A DNA stretch of 37,102 nucleotides, taken from contig PLSK01000285.1 of NCBI GenBank assembly GCA_003165155.1, positions 19,814 to 56,915 of the forward strand, given 5' to 3'. The stretch is from Mycobacterium sp. GTDB taxonomy: Bacteria; Actinomycetota; Actinomycetes; Mycobacteriales; Mycobacteriaceae. The translations under genes were made by a program, and so were the position numbers. Numbering within the stretch: the first letter of the stretch is position 1; every line of letters starts with the position of its first letter. This document shows positions 1 through 10,488 of this stretch, in pieces. The notes under the pieces are model-generated. The model was not told the origin of the DNA. It saw only the letters and a list, made by a program, of their open reading frames with translations, and did not search any database.

Positions 1-18
1 TCGACTGCAGATTCCTGA
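1..18 (+). CDS. Possible last codons of furA (partial)
   Basis: Frame 1 reads S-T-A-D-S and then TGA at 16-18, about 50 bases before katG. In mycobacteria the ferric-uptake-type repressor gene furA lies directly upstream of katG in the same direction, and FurA ends shortly after a CPDC motif with a short Ser/Thr/Asp-rich tail. Position and composition fit, but only five residues are visible, so this is an inference from context. Confidence 0.35.
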   Translation, partial: STADS

Positions 19-30
19 TCACGTCCGTGA

Positions 31-2250
<2,220 letters not shown>

Positions 2251-2278
2251 CACCCGGACCTGGTTGTCCGATCACGCG

Positions 2279-2320
2279 ACACCCCGCGAGTCATCGGCTC
2301 GCGGGGTGTTGTCTTTCCAT
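2279..2320. terminator. Rho-independent-type hairpin between katG and a convergent gene
   Basis: ACACCCCGCGAG (2279-2290) pairs perfectly with CTCGCGGGGTGT (2298-2309) around a 7-base loop, giving a 12-bp stem followed by TGTCTTT on the plus strand. It lies 29 bases after katG and just before the stop of the minus-strand gene, so it can serve both directions. Confidence 0.85.
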
Positions 2321-3129
2321 TACCGATCGAGATCCCACTGGCCGTAATCGGCGGCAAGCACGTCGTCCACATCCACGTTTATGCCGCCCAGCAGGGGCCC
2401 CGGGTCGGACGGGCTGTTGACTATCCCCTGATAGAGCACCGCCGCGGCCTCGCGGTCTCCGTGCGACCACGCTTTCGTCTGCCATGCCCACCGGTGCCCC
2501 GCGGTGGTTGAGTGCCCGATGACGCCGTCGTCGATCGCCCACCCACACGCCTGGGCATGCCCGTAGATGCCAGTGCGCTCGACGCCCAGGACCGAGTTGA
2601 TTCCCCGGAACCAGTCGACGGCGGGGCTATTCCAGGTGTTGTGGTCAATGTCGTCATCGATACTGAAGAAGATCGGGGCCGAATTCCCTCCCCCGGCCGC
2701 GTTGTGCAGCTGCAGGGCTGTCTGGGCGTCTGCCACGCCACCGTCGTGCCCGCGGGTGTAATCCGAAGGGGCCCCCGGCCAACCGGGCTTGCCGTACTGG
2801 AAATTGCTGACGATGTGCAGACCCGCGGTACGCAGCGCGTCCGCGTACTCGCGGGTGATGGGCTTTGCCTCGAAGTTCGCGCCGGGACGCGACTCGGACA
2901 CGTAATTCACTACCCCGTCATAACCTGCCGATTTGATTTCGTCGGGCGCGATCCTGCGCTGGGCAAAGTCGATCAGCCGAAGGTTAGCTGCCGAAGCCCG
3001 CGGGGCGTCGCGCGTCGCTGCCGCTGTCCCCAGGCCCAGCAGAACCGGTGTAAACGCGTATTTGAGGACATCGCGCCGTGAAGCGGATCGCCGTGGGCCG
3101 CTCCCCCGTGGCCCAGCCGAATCGTGCAC
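2320..3129 (-). CDS. Tat-exported DUF1906 (Rv2525c-like) glycoside-hydrolase-like protein
   Basis: 269-aa exported protein of the DUF1906 family, which has a TIM-barrel fold related to GH25-type hydrolases. The M. tuberculosis relative Rv2525c is a Tat substrate linked to the cell envelope. The N-terminus carries a textbook twin-arginine motif, S-R-R-D-V-L-K at residues 17-23, then a hydrophobic stretch and a likely cleavage site after A-S-A near residue 48. The mature part shows family features: an LIDFA start, YVSESRPG, NFQYGK, the acidic FSIDDD strand, TGIYG, and an NVDVDDVLA-type C-terminus. The start is GTG at 3129; later starts would still keep the Tat motif. The substrate is unknown. 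It is monocistronic and convergent with katG. Confidence 0.9.
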   Translation of the reverse strand: MHDSAGPRGSGPRRSASRRDVLKYAFTPVLLGLGTAAATRDAPRASAANLRLIDFAQRRIAPDEIKSAGYDGVVNYVSESRPGANFEAKPITREYADALRTAGLHIVSNFQYGKPGWPGAPSDYTRGHDGGVADAQTALQLHNAAGGGNSAPIFFSIDDDIDHNTWNSPAVDWFRGINSVLGVERTGIYGHAQACGWAIDDGVIGHSTTAGHRWAWQTKAWSHGDREAAAVLYQGIVNSPSDPGPLLGGINVDVDDVLAADYGQWDLDR

Positions 3130-3294
3130 CGCGCGATGGTAACAAAACCGGCCCTGCGAGCCCGCTCTGGCGCAAGCGGGGGTGCTGACGTGCGTCCGGT
3201 AGAGTTCGGTTAACGGGCAATGAAAATGGGGTTGAGCTGTGGATTTGACTGGCCGATCCAGCCCGGATGATAAGCCGCCGTCCGCGGCTGCGCG

Positions 3295-3339
3295 TTGCGG
3301 CGATTAGCTGAGCGAATTATAGTCTGGACACATGTCCAG
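3295..3339 (+). promoter_or_regulatory. Candidate promoter and overlapping operator for the glycosyltransferase cassette
   Basis: TTGCGG at 3295-3300 and TATAGT at 3318-3323 are spaced by 17 bases, a good fit to a mycobacterial SigA-type promoter. Directly over the expected start point lies an inverted repeat, CTGGACA (3324-3330) and TGTCCAG (3333-3339), separated by CA. That placement is typical of a repressor operator. It would leave a leader of roughly 90 bases before the first gene. No expression data support it. Confidence 0.4.
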
Positions 3340-3428
3340 TTTGCTATTGCGCTGCTCAGGAGCGCATTGATGGCGACGGATTTGAGGGCGCCCTTCGGCG
3401 GTCGTGCACCAGAAGGAATGAATTGAGT

Positions 3429-4685
3429 ATGCGAATTGCCCTGCTGTCCTACCGCAGCAAGGACCATTGCGGCGGACAGGGCGTCTATGTACGCCACCTC
3501 AGCCGCGGTCTGGTGGAGCTCGGTCATGACGTCGAAGTGTTCTCCGGCCAGCCGTACCCGGAGCTGCTCGATCCGCGGGTGCGATTGACCAAAGTGCCGA
3601 GCCTCGATCTCTACCGCGAGCCGGACCCATTCCGGGTGCCGTGGCCGAGCGAGATTCGGGACTCGATCGACGTCTTGGAACTCGCCACGATGTGGAGCGC
3701 GGGCTTCCCCGAACCGCGGACTTTTACGCTGCGGGTCGCCCGGCTGCTGGCTGATCGGATGGCCGATTTCGACATCGTGCACGACAACCAGAGCCTGGGA
3801 ACGGGGCTGCTCAAGATCGCCGACGCTGGGCTGCCGGTCGTGGCCACCGTGCACCACCCCATCACCCGTGATCGGGTGCTTGACCTGGCCGCTGCGCGAT
3901 GGTGGCGAAAGCCTTTGGTGCACCGCTGGTATGGGTTTTCCAAGATGCAGAAACAGGTGTCGCGCCAGATCCCGGATCTGCTGACCGTCTCGTCGTCGTC
4001 CGCCACGGACATCGTCGCCGACTTCGGTGTCTCGCCGGATCAACTCCACGTCGTGCCGTTGGGCGTCAACACCGACCTCTTCAAGCCGGGAACGAGCCCA
4101 CGCCAACCTGGCCGGGTCATCGCGATCGCCAGCGCCGACACCCCGTTGAAGGGGGTCAGCACCCTGCTCCACGCGGTTGCCAGGGTACGAGTGAACCGGG
4201 ACGTCGAGTTGCGGCTCGTCGCCAAGGTGGAGCCGAACGGTCCTACCCACAAACTCATTGCCGAACTCGGCATCTCCGACATCGTCCACATCGCCAGCGG
4301 GCTTTCCGACGCGGAACTGGCCGGCTTGTTTGCGTCGGCTGAGGTCGCGTGCATTCCGTCGCTGTACGAGGGCTTTTCGCTGCCTGCCGTCGAAGCCATG
4401 GCGAGCGGTACCCCAATCGTCGCCAGCAGGGTGGGCGCACTGCCCGAAGTCGTTGGTACAGACGGTTCCTGCGCCGAGCTGGTGCCGGCCGCCGACGTCG
4501 AAGCGCTGAGCCGCGCGCTCGGCGCGCTACTCGACTCGCCGGAAAAGCGCCGAAGTCTGGGCAAGGCGGGCAGAGCCCGGGCGGTGAGCGTGTTCAGCTG
4601 GGAAGCGGTGGCCGCTCAAACGGTGCAAATCTACGAGCGGGCGATCGCACGAAGGGTCGACGCCGAAGGCGAAGCGCAATGCTGA
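3429..4685 (+). CDS. GT4-family glycosyltransferase
   Basis: Retaining GT-B glycosyltransferase of family 4, expected to move a sugar from a nucleotide donor to a lipid or small-molecule acceptor in the cytoplasm. The 418-aa product has the N-terminal acceptor domain with a glycine-rich loop (GGQGVYV, 15-21), a linker, and a C-terminal donor domain. The donor domain carries the E-x7-E signature as EGFSLPAVE (E314 and E322), followed by ASGTPIVAS. The ATG at 3429 and a TTG at 3423 are in the same frame; AGAAGGA at 3411-3417 sits closer to the TTG, so the protein may be two residues longer. It overlaps the next gene by 7 bases, so the two are probably translationally coupled. Donor and acceptor cannot be read from the sequence. 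Confidence 0.93.
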   Translation: MRIALLSYRSKDHCGGQGVYVRHLSRGLVELGHDVEVFSGQPYPELLDPRVRLTKVPSLDLYREPDPFRVPWPSEIRDSIDVLELATMWSAGFPEPRTFTLRVARLLADRMADFDIVHDNQSLGTGLLKIADAGLPVVATVHHPITRDRVLDLAAARWWRKPLVHRWYGFSKMQKQVSRQIPDLLTVSSSSATDIVADFGVSPDQLHVVPLGVNTDLFKPGTSPRQPGRVIAIASADTPLKGVSTLLHAVARVRVNRDVELRLVAKVEPNGPTHKLIAELGISDIVHIASGLSDAELAGLFASAEVACIPSLYEGFSLPAVEAMASGTPIVASRVGALPEVVGTDGSCAELVPAADVEALSRALGALLDSPEKRRSLGKAGRARAVSVFSWEAVAAQTVQIYERAIARRVDAEGEAQC

Positions 4686-5446
4686 CAGTCGATTTCGATC
4701 GGCTGGGAATCGGGCCTGCTACCAAAGTGATCGACGTCGGCTGCGGTGCTGGTCGGCACGCCTTCGAAGCGTATCGGCGCGGTGCCGATGTGATCGCGTT
4801 CGACCGCGATGCATCCGAACTGCAGTCGGTGGACACCATCCTCCAGGCGATGGCCGAGACCGGAGAGGCACCCGCCACGGCCTCGGCAGAAGTGGTTGTC
4901 GGCGATGCGTTGCACCTGCCCTACGCCGATGCGACATTTGACTGCGTCATTGCGTCCGAAATCCTGGAACACATACCAGAAGACGACGCCGCCATCGCGG
5001 AGCTGATCAGAGTGCTCAAGGTCGGTGGCACACTGGCGGTCAGCGTGCCGAGATGGTTCCCCGAGCGTGTGTGCTGGCTGCTGTCGGACGAATACCACAG
5101 CAACGAGGGCGGCCACGTGCGCATCTACCAAGCCGATAAGTTACGGGACAAGATCGTTGGGGGCGGATTGGCCCGAATGAACCTGACGCATACTCATCAC
5201 GCGCACGCGCTGCACTCACCGTTCTGGTGGCTGAAATGCGTTGTCGGTGTTTCGAATGCCGATCATCCTGCGGTCACCACCTACCACAAGCTCCTGGTGT
5301 GGGATCTGATGCAGCGACCGAAGATCACGCAGATAGCAGAGTCTTTGCTCAATCCGCTGGTGGGCAAAAGTGTGGCCATGTACTTCACCAAGCACCAGGT
5401 CACACAAAGCACAGCGACGCTGGGAAATTCAGTTGCATCGGGTTAA
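4679..5446 (+). CDS. Class I SAM-dependent methyltransferase (cassette gene 2)
   Basis: Methyltransferase of the UbiE/Methyltransf_11 type, 255 aa. Motif I is VIDVGCGAG (residues 18-26), the acidic post-I residue lies in IAFDRD, and motif II/III features follow in LPYADATFDCVIASEILEHI and LKVGGTLAVSVP. The ATG at 4679 overlaps the glycosyltransferase stop, and the TAA stop at 5444-5446 lies inside the next gene, so it is the middle member of a three-gene translationally coupled unit. The likely substrate is whatever the neighbouring glycosyltransferase makes, for example O-methylation of a sugar or lipid. That is inference from gene order only. Confidence 0.92.
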   Translation: MLTVDFDRLGIGPATKVIDVGCGAGRHAFEAYRRGADVIAFDRDASELQSVDTILQAMAETGEAPATASAEVVVGDALHLPYADATFDCVIASEILEHIPEDDAAIAELIRVLKVGGTLAVSVPRWFPERVCWLLSDEYHSNEGGHVRIYQADKLRDKIVGGGLARMNLTHTHHAHALHSPFWWLKCVVGVSNADHPAVTTYHKLLVWDLMQRPKITQIAESLLNPLVGKSVAMYFTKHQVTQSTATLGNSVASG

Positions 5447-6509
5447 CCCGCCGGCGGTTGCAGGCATCCTTACCGCGAAGCAATGCCGAGAGACCGCGCG
5501 CTCGATCGCGGCCGCGCAGGAACCTTCGGGCGCCATTCCTTGGTTCGAGGGTGGGCATACCGATCCGTGGGATCACGTGGAATCCGCGATGGCTCTCACC
5601 GCGGCCGGATTATTGGAGCCGGCGCGGGCCGCGTTCGACTGGAGCCGTCGCACCCAGCGGCCAGACGGTTCCTGGCCCCTTCAGTTCCGCGATGGGATCG
5701 TCGAAGACGCCAACAGCGACAGCAACTTCTGCGCCTACATCGCCACCGGTGTCTGGCACCACCTGTTGGTCACCGGCGACAAATCATTCGCCGCGCGGAT
5801 GTGGCCGGTGGTTTGCAAGGCGGTCGATTTCGTCATCGACTTGCAGGTGGGATACGGCGAGATCTGTTGGGCCCGAGGTGAAACCGGGCCCGTCCTCGAA
5901 GCGCTCTTGACCGGATGTGCCAGCGTGTTCCACAGCATCCGGTGTGCGCTTGCGCTCGCCGCGCTTGTCGGGGAACCGCAGCTGGAGTGGGAACTGGCGC
6001 TGGGTCGGCTGGGTCACGCGCTCGTCGCGCATCCGGAGGCGTTCACCGAAAAGGACCGCTACTCAATGGACTGGTACTACCCGATCCTCGGTGGTGCGCT
6101 GCGGGGTCCGGCGGCCGCCGCGCGAATCAAGCAGCGCTGGGACAACTTCGTGGTCGCCGATCTTGGCATTCGTTGTGTGGACGACCGGCCCTGGGTGACC
6201 GGCGCCGAAACGTGCGAGCTGGTCCTGGCGCTGGACGCGATCGGCCACCGATCATCCGCAAACCGGCAATTCGCCGCGATGCAGCACTTACGCGAAGACG
6301 ACGGCTCTTACTGGACAGGTTTGGTGTTCGCGGATGGGAAGCGCTGGCCCGAGGAGCGCACCACCTGGACCGGGGCGGCGGTGATCCTGGCGGCCGACGC
6401 ATTGTCGGATACCACCGCGGGCGCCGGGATCTTCCGCGGCGACGGGCTGCCGATGGGTTTGCTGACCGACTTCGATTGCGAATGCGTTGTTAGCGGCCCA
6501 GGCCGATGA
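5433..6509 (+). CDS. Alpha/alpha-toroid protein, prenyltransferase/squalene-cyclase-like (cassette gene 3)
   Basis: Predicted 358-aa helical alpha/alpha-barrel protein of the kind usually annotated prenyltransferase or terpenoid-cyclase-like. Repeated QW-like segments are visible, such as QRPDGSWP and REDDGSYW, along with repeated Trp-rich helices. I see no DxDD motif of squalene-hopene cyclases, so a cyclase reaction is unsupported; a carbohydrate-active (alpha/alpha)6 barrel is equally possible. The chosen start is TTG at 5433, preceded by GGGAAA and overlapping the upstream stop by 14 bases; an in-frame GTG at 5370 would add 21 residues with no family character. With the two preceding genes it forms a compact cassette that probably builds one glycosylated, methylated product. 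Confidence 0.8.
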   Translation: MHRVNPPAVAGILTAKQCRETARSIAAAQEPSGAIPWFEGGHTDPWDHVESAMALTAAGLLEPARAAFDWSRRTQRPDGSWPLQFRDGIVEDANSDSNFCAYIATGVWHHLLVTGDKSFAARMWPVVCKAVDFVIDLQVGYGEICWARGETGPVLEALLTGCASVFHSIRCALALAALVGEPQLEWELALGRLGHALVAHPEAFTEKDRYSMDWYYPILGGALRGPAAAARIKQRWDNFVVADLGIRCVDDRPWVTGAETCELVLALDAIGHRSSANRQFAAMQHLREDDGSYWTGLVFADGKRWPEERTTWTGAAVILAADALSDTTAGAGIFRGDGLPMGLLTDFDCECVVSGPGR

Positions 6510-6611
6510 GGTCGAGCCCGCAACCATTTTCGAATATTCTGCGATAGACATGACTGATGTAACCGGCGTAGCGTCATTGCGTCCACATCCGTACGAATTT
6601 GGGACGTCAAA

Positions 6612-6848
6612 ATGCGAAAAAGAATCATTGTCGTTGCTGCCGCGGTGCTTACGATGGGCTCGCTGACGATTGCTGCCCCTGCACAAGCCGCCCAAACTCC
6701 TTACGAGCCAATAGTTCCCGTGAACCCCGGCACGCCGGTGCTGGTGCACCCGCTGGATTGCGAGGGCACTACCGGCGTGCATGGCTGCGGGCCCGGATGG
6801 TATTGGCGAAACGGCGAGCGCGGGTGGGCCTGCTACGCCTGCAACTAA
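6612..6848 (+). CDS. Small secreted Cys-rich protein
   Basis: 78-aa protein with a clear Sec signal peptide: the basic start M-R-K-R, a hydrophobic core, and a cleavage site after A-Q-A at residues 24-26. The mature part of about 52 residues is Pro- and Trp-rich and holds four cysteines (C50, C59, C74, C77), the last two as C-Y-A-C near the C-terminus. This suggests two disulfides in a compact extracellular fold. I do not recognise the family. It lies 102 bases behind the glycosyltransferase cassette on the same strand and is followed by a terminator-like hairpin. It is probably real because of the signal peptide and the coding-like composition, but the function is unknown. Confidence 0.8.
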   Translation: MRKRIIVVAAAVLTMGSLTIAAPAQAAQTPYEPIVPVNPGTPVLVHPLDCEGTTGVHGCGPGWYWRNGERGWACYACN

Positions 6849-6861
6849 ATTGACGGGTGCG

Positions 6862-7573
<712 letters not shown>

Positions 7574-7655
7574 CTATCCTGAGGGTGGGCCTGGGGTAGA
7601 CACGGACCATGCTTCACCCCGCTCGGCGGCGGGCGCAGAATCGCCCTAACATCGA

Positions 7656-8348
7656 GTGGTGCGCCGTTTGTTTTTCCGTCGATTGATCGGTGTTGGCTTA
7701 GCTGGGGTTTTGATCGCCGCCGCGCTGATGTACGCCTCTGCAATGCTGCCCTTCGGGGCGCCGGGGGCGGCGCCGTCGGCCGCGGCGAGCTGTCCCGACG
7801 CGCAGGTGATCTTCGCCCGCGGCCGATATGAGTCTCCGGGGACGGGCATTCTCGGCAATGCGTTCATCAACTCGCTCGAATCCAAGGTCAACAAGAACAT
7901 CACCACCTACGCCGTGAAGTATCCCGCCGACACGGAGATCGACACCGGCGCCAACGACATGAGCCACCACATCCAGGACATGGTCAACAATTGCCCGGAC
8001 ACCCGATTGGTGCTGGGCGGCTACTCGCTCGGGGCGGCGGTCACTGATGTGGTGCTCGCGGCGCCGTTCAGTGCATTCGGGTTCGACAGCCCTCTGCCGC
8101 CGGGCATCGACCAGCACATCGCCGCCGTCGCATTGTTCGGCAACGGAAGCCAGTGGGTAGGGCCGATCACGAACTTCAGCCCGGTCTACAACGACAGGAC
8201 CATCGAGTTGTGCCAGGGCGCCGATCCCATCTGCAACCCGGCCGACCCCAACACCTGGAAAGAAAGCTGGCCACAACATCTCGCTCAGGCGTACATCGAC
8301 GCGGGCATGGCCAACCAGGCGGCCGACTTCGTCGCAGGCAGGCTCTAA
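7656..8348 (+). CDS. Exported cutinase-family serine esterase
   Basis: 230-aa cutinase-like alpha/beta hydrolase acting outside the membrane on lipid or polyester esters; mycobacterial cutinases are lipases, phospholipases or thioesterases. The N-terminus (residues 1-30) is a basic, hydrophobic signal or anchor segment, followed by an Ala/Pro-rich linker. The catalytic triad is visible as S124 in GGYSLGAA, D190 in the CQGADPIC loop, and H208 in WPQHLAQAY. Cysteines at C46/C113 and C186/C193 would form the two conserved disulfides. The start is GTG at 7656 or the adjacent GTG at 7659. The stop overlaps the stop of the convergent broken regulator. Confidence 0.94.
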   Translation: MVRRLFFRRLIGVGLAGVLIAAALMYASAMLPFGAPGAAPSAAASCPDAQVIFARGRYESPGTGILGNAFINSLESKVNKNITTYAVKYPADTEIDTGANDMSHHIQDMVNNCPDTRLVLGGYSLGAAVTDVVLAAPFSAFGFDSPLPPGIDQHIAAVALFGNGSQWVGPITNFSPVYNDRTIELCQGADPICNPADPNTWKESWPQHLAQAYIDAGMANQAADFVAGRL

Positions 8349-9031
8349 GCGCCCGGCTGATCGATCCCCGCGGTCAGCTGAGCGGCCAGAGCGTGAAGTG
8401 AGACACCGCGCCGACGGGCGATCGCGGCGAGCATCTTTCGAGAATGGCTTTTATCGACGCCGTAGCGGTCGGTGAGCACTCGGGCCGCGTCGGCAATGGT
8501 CTCACTGCCGGGTCCGCCAGGCTTGCGGACAGAGAGGAGTCGCCGCCACTGGCTCTGGCCTCAGCGGCCTCGTGGACGGCGGCTACCACGGTGGGCAGTA
8601 CCAAATGGTCGTACCACTGCAGCCAGCGACCGCACTGGCCGGCCATGCGCCGAAGCTGTCCCAACTCCGCCTGGGTCGGCACGGCTGCACGGCATGGCTG
8701 ATGAGTAGACACTATTCCCCGTACCGCCCCGTCATCATCGACCATCGGGGTCGACACACAGGAGCGAACGTCGTTGGCAAGCAACGCCTCCCGGGCGGGC
8801 TCGCTGAACAGTGGCGAACTGTCGACGTCGGTGACCACGACCTGAGCGTTGCTGAACGCCTGTGACGTTGTGACGCTGAGAAACGTCTCGCAACACATCG
8901 AATGCCGCGTTCTGATCCAGTCCGTGCTGATCCTGAAGGGCGTCCATGGCAAAGCGCACCGTCGCGCGCGACATCCTGGCGCCTGCCGATAGCGGTGTTG
9001 GTCTGTGTGAATCGCAGTCAGCAAGTGCCAT
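8345..9031 (-). pseudogene. Broken GAF/ANTAR-type regulator with two opposing frameshifts
   Basis: Three pieces in two frames together resemble one mycobacterial GAF/ANTAR-type regulator. The N-terminal part (ATG at 9031) gives a helical ANTAR-like stretch, DQHGLDQNAAFDVLRDVSQR. At about 8870-8885 the homologous reading moves to another frame, which gives a GAF domain (TSQAFSNAQVVVTDVDSSPLF to GQCGRWLQWYDHL). In the linker near 8500-8530 it returns to the first frame for an ANTAR-like C-terminus (DAARVLTDRYGVDKSHSRKM), ending in TAG at 8345-8347. First and last pieces are in the same frame, so the shifts compensate. The first junction also seems to lack sequence. Either this is a decayed gene or the sequence has two indel errors. 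Confidence 0.7.
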
Positions 9032-9474
9032 GGTATCCAGGTCCCCTCGCCCGCACGTGGGAGCTTCGCAAATGGTGGCGGACCGGCTTATTGATCAACC
9101 AGGATACTTAACCTGGCTGAACTATACTCAGTGCGCACGATTCCAATCTGTGCTTCGCATCACCCTCGGGATGGACTCTGGCTCAGGCAGTCTCAGGCTT
9201 CGTACGTGACCTGGTACCAGTGCCGGACGGGCTTGTGGTTCTTGTCTGCTTGACCTGTGTCGGTCGCGCTCAGAACATTGACGTCGGTCCGGTCGGGGTT
9301 GTGGGATTCGATATAGCGTTCCAATTCGTTTATGAGCGCCTTATGCGGCTGAGCTGGGTTGGCGAGCGCCTTCGCGGTGTGTGTTTGGGCCACATGGCCA
9401 ATTATGGCCGAGCTTCGCGGTGCGAGCGCGATGACCGCGCCTCGGTCGCGAATCCCGTGGAGTACCGTGCGGCT
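9032..9474. other. Gap of 443 bases with no confident gene
   Basis: An imperfectly spaced inverted repeat, CCAGG (9099-9103) and CCTGG (9112-9116), flanks ATACTTAA about 70 bases upstream of the broken regulator and may belong to its promoter. On the minus strand an open frame ending in TGA at 9195-9193 runs to the left edge of the reductase gene. It shows a coding-like stretch (KALINELERYIESHN) that looks faintly like the tail of a transposase, but I cannot assign it. Confidence 0.3.
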
Positions 9475-10488
9475 ATGCCCGATCGGAACCGCCGCTTCCT
9501 CCTCCGTGAACGCCCCACCGGACACATCGGTCCGGACACCTTCGAGCTGAACGAGCAGGCAGTCCCCGAGATCGGCGACGGCGAGGCGCTGGTCCGCGTC
9601 GATTGGATCTCGCTCGATCCGACCAACCGCGCGTGGATCAATGACACACCGACTTACCTGCCGCCGGTCGGCATCGGCGAGGTCATGCGCGCCGGCGGAC
9701 TCGGTGAGGTGGTCGCGTCGAAGAACCCGAACTATCCGGTCGGGCAGACCGTCCAGGGTCTCGTCGGCTGGCAGGAATATGCGGTCCTCTCGGACGGGAT
9801 GTTCCTGTTTCCGGTCGACGTCGCCGAGGGCGTCTCACCGAGCGCATACATGGGCGTCCTCGGGACGACCGGGCTTACCGCCTGGATTGGGATCCGCGAC
9901 ATCGGCAAGCCGCAGCCGGGCGAAACAATCGTGGTCTCGGCCGCGGCTGGCGCGGTCGGCTCCGTGGCCGGCCAGCTCGCCAAGGCCGACGGGGCCCGCG
10001 TCGTCGGGATAGCCGGCGGCCCTGAGAAGTGCGCGCTGCTGACGGACCAGCTCGGCTTCGACGCGGCCGTCGACTATCGCGCCCGCGATTGGGTCGCTCA
10101 GCTCGCCGCCGCGACGCCCAACGGAATCGACGTCGACTTCGAGAACGTCGGCGGCGACATCATGGACGCGGTATTCGCCCGCCTCAACATGGGCGCGCGC
10201 GTCGCGCTCTGCGGGCTGATCTCCGGATACAACTCGGTCGACCCGCCACCGGGGCCGCGCGCGTTCGGGAACCTGCTGGTCCAGCGCGCGACGTTGCAGG
10301 GCTTCATCGTGCTGGACCACCTGGGCCGCACGCCCGAGGCGGCCGCTGAGCTCAGTGGGCTAATCGCCGAGGGCAAGCTGACGCCGCTCGAGACCGTCGT
10401 CGAGGGCTTCGAGCAGCTACCGACTGCCCTCAACATGCTGTTCGAAGGCAAGAACGTCGGCAAGCTAGTCCTCAAGACTGCGGGTTAG
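9475..10488 (+). CDS. NADP-dependent MDR-family oxidoreductase (leukotriene B4 dehydrogenase/curcumin-reductase type)
   Basis: 337-aa zinc-independent medium-chain reductase that probably reduces an enone or similar double bond with NADPH. It starts with the typical R-N-R-R-F-x-L-R-E-R-P-T-G segment and has the YLPPVGIGEVMRAGGLGEVVAS substrate-domain motif. The Rossmann segment VSAAAGAVGSVAGQLAK is followed by NADP-contact residues in GIAGGPEKC, DYRARD and ENVGGDIMD, and the C-terminus GKNVGKLVLK is canonical. There are no zinc-ligand cysteines. The ATG at 9475 was chosen because the family begins there; the frame is open further upstream but without similarity. The stop overlaps the stop of the convergent methyltransferase (TTAG at 10485-10488). 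Confidence 0.93.
   Translation: MPDRNRRFLLRERPTGHIGPDTFELNEQAVPEIGDGEALVRVDWISLDPTNRAWINDTPTYLPPVGIGEVMRAGGLGEVVASKNPNYPVGQTVQGLVGWQEYAVLSDGMFLFPVDVAEGVSPSAYMGVLGTTGLTAWIGIRDIGKPQPGETIVVSAAAGAVGSVAGQLAKADGARVVGIAGGPEKCALLTDQLGFDAAVDYRARDWVAQLAAATPNGIDVDFENVGGDIMDAVFARLNMGARVALCGLISGYNSVDPPPGPRAFGNLLVQRATLQGFIVLDHLGRTPEAAAELSGLIAEGKLTPLETVVEGFEQLPTALNMLFEGKNVGKLVLKTAG

Noticed and set aside
3210-4289. 359-codon minus-strand frame opposite the glycosyltransferase
   Set aside because: No motif and antisense to a clear GT4 gene.
9193-9474. Minus-strand frame with a transposase-like stretch KALINELERYIESHN
   Set aside because: The similarity is faint and the frame runs into the reductase gene with no start outside it. 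A translated search for transposase tails would decide; a strong IS match would make it a relic.
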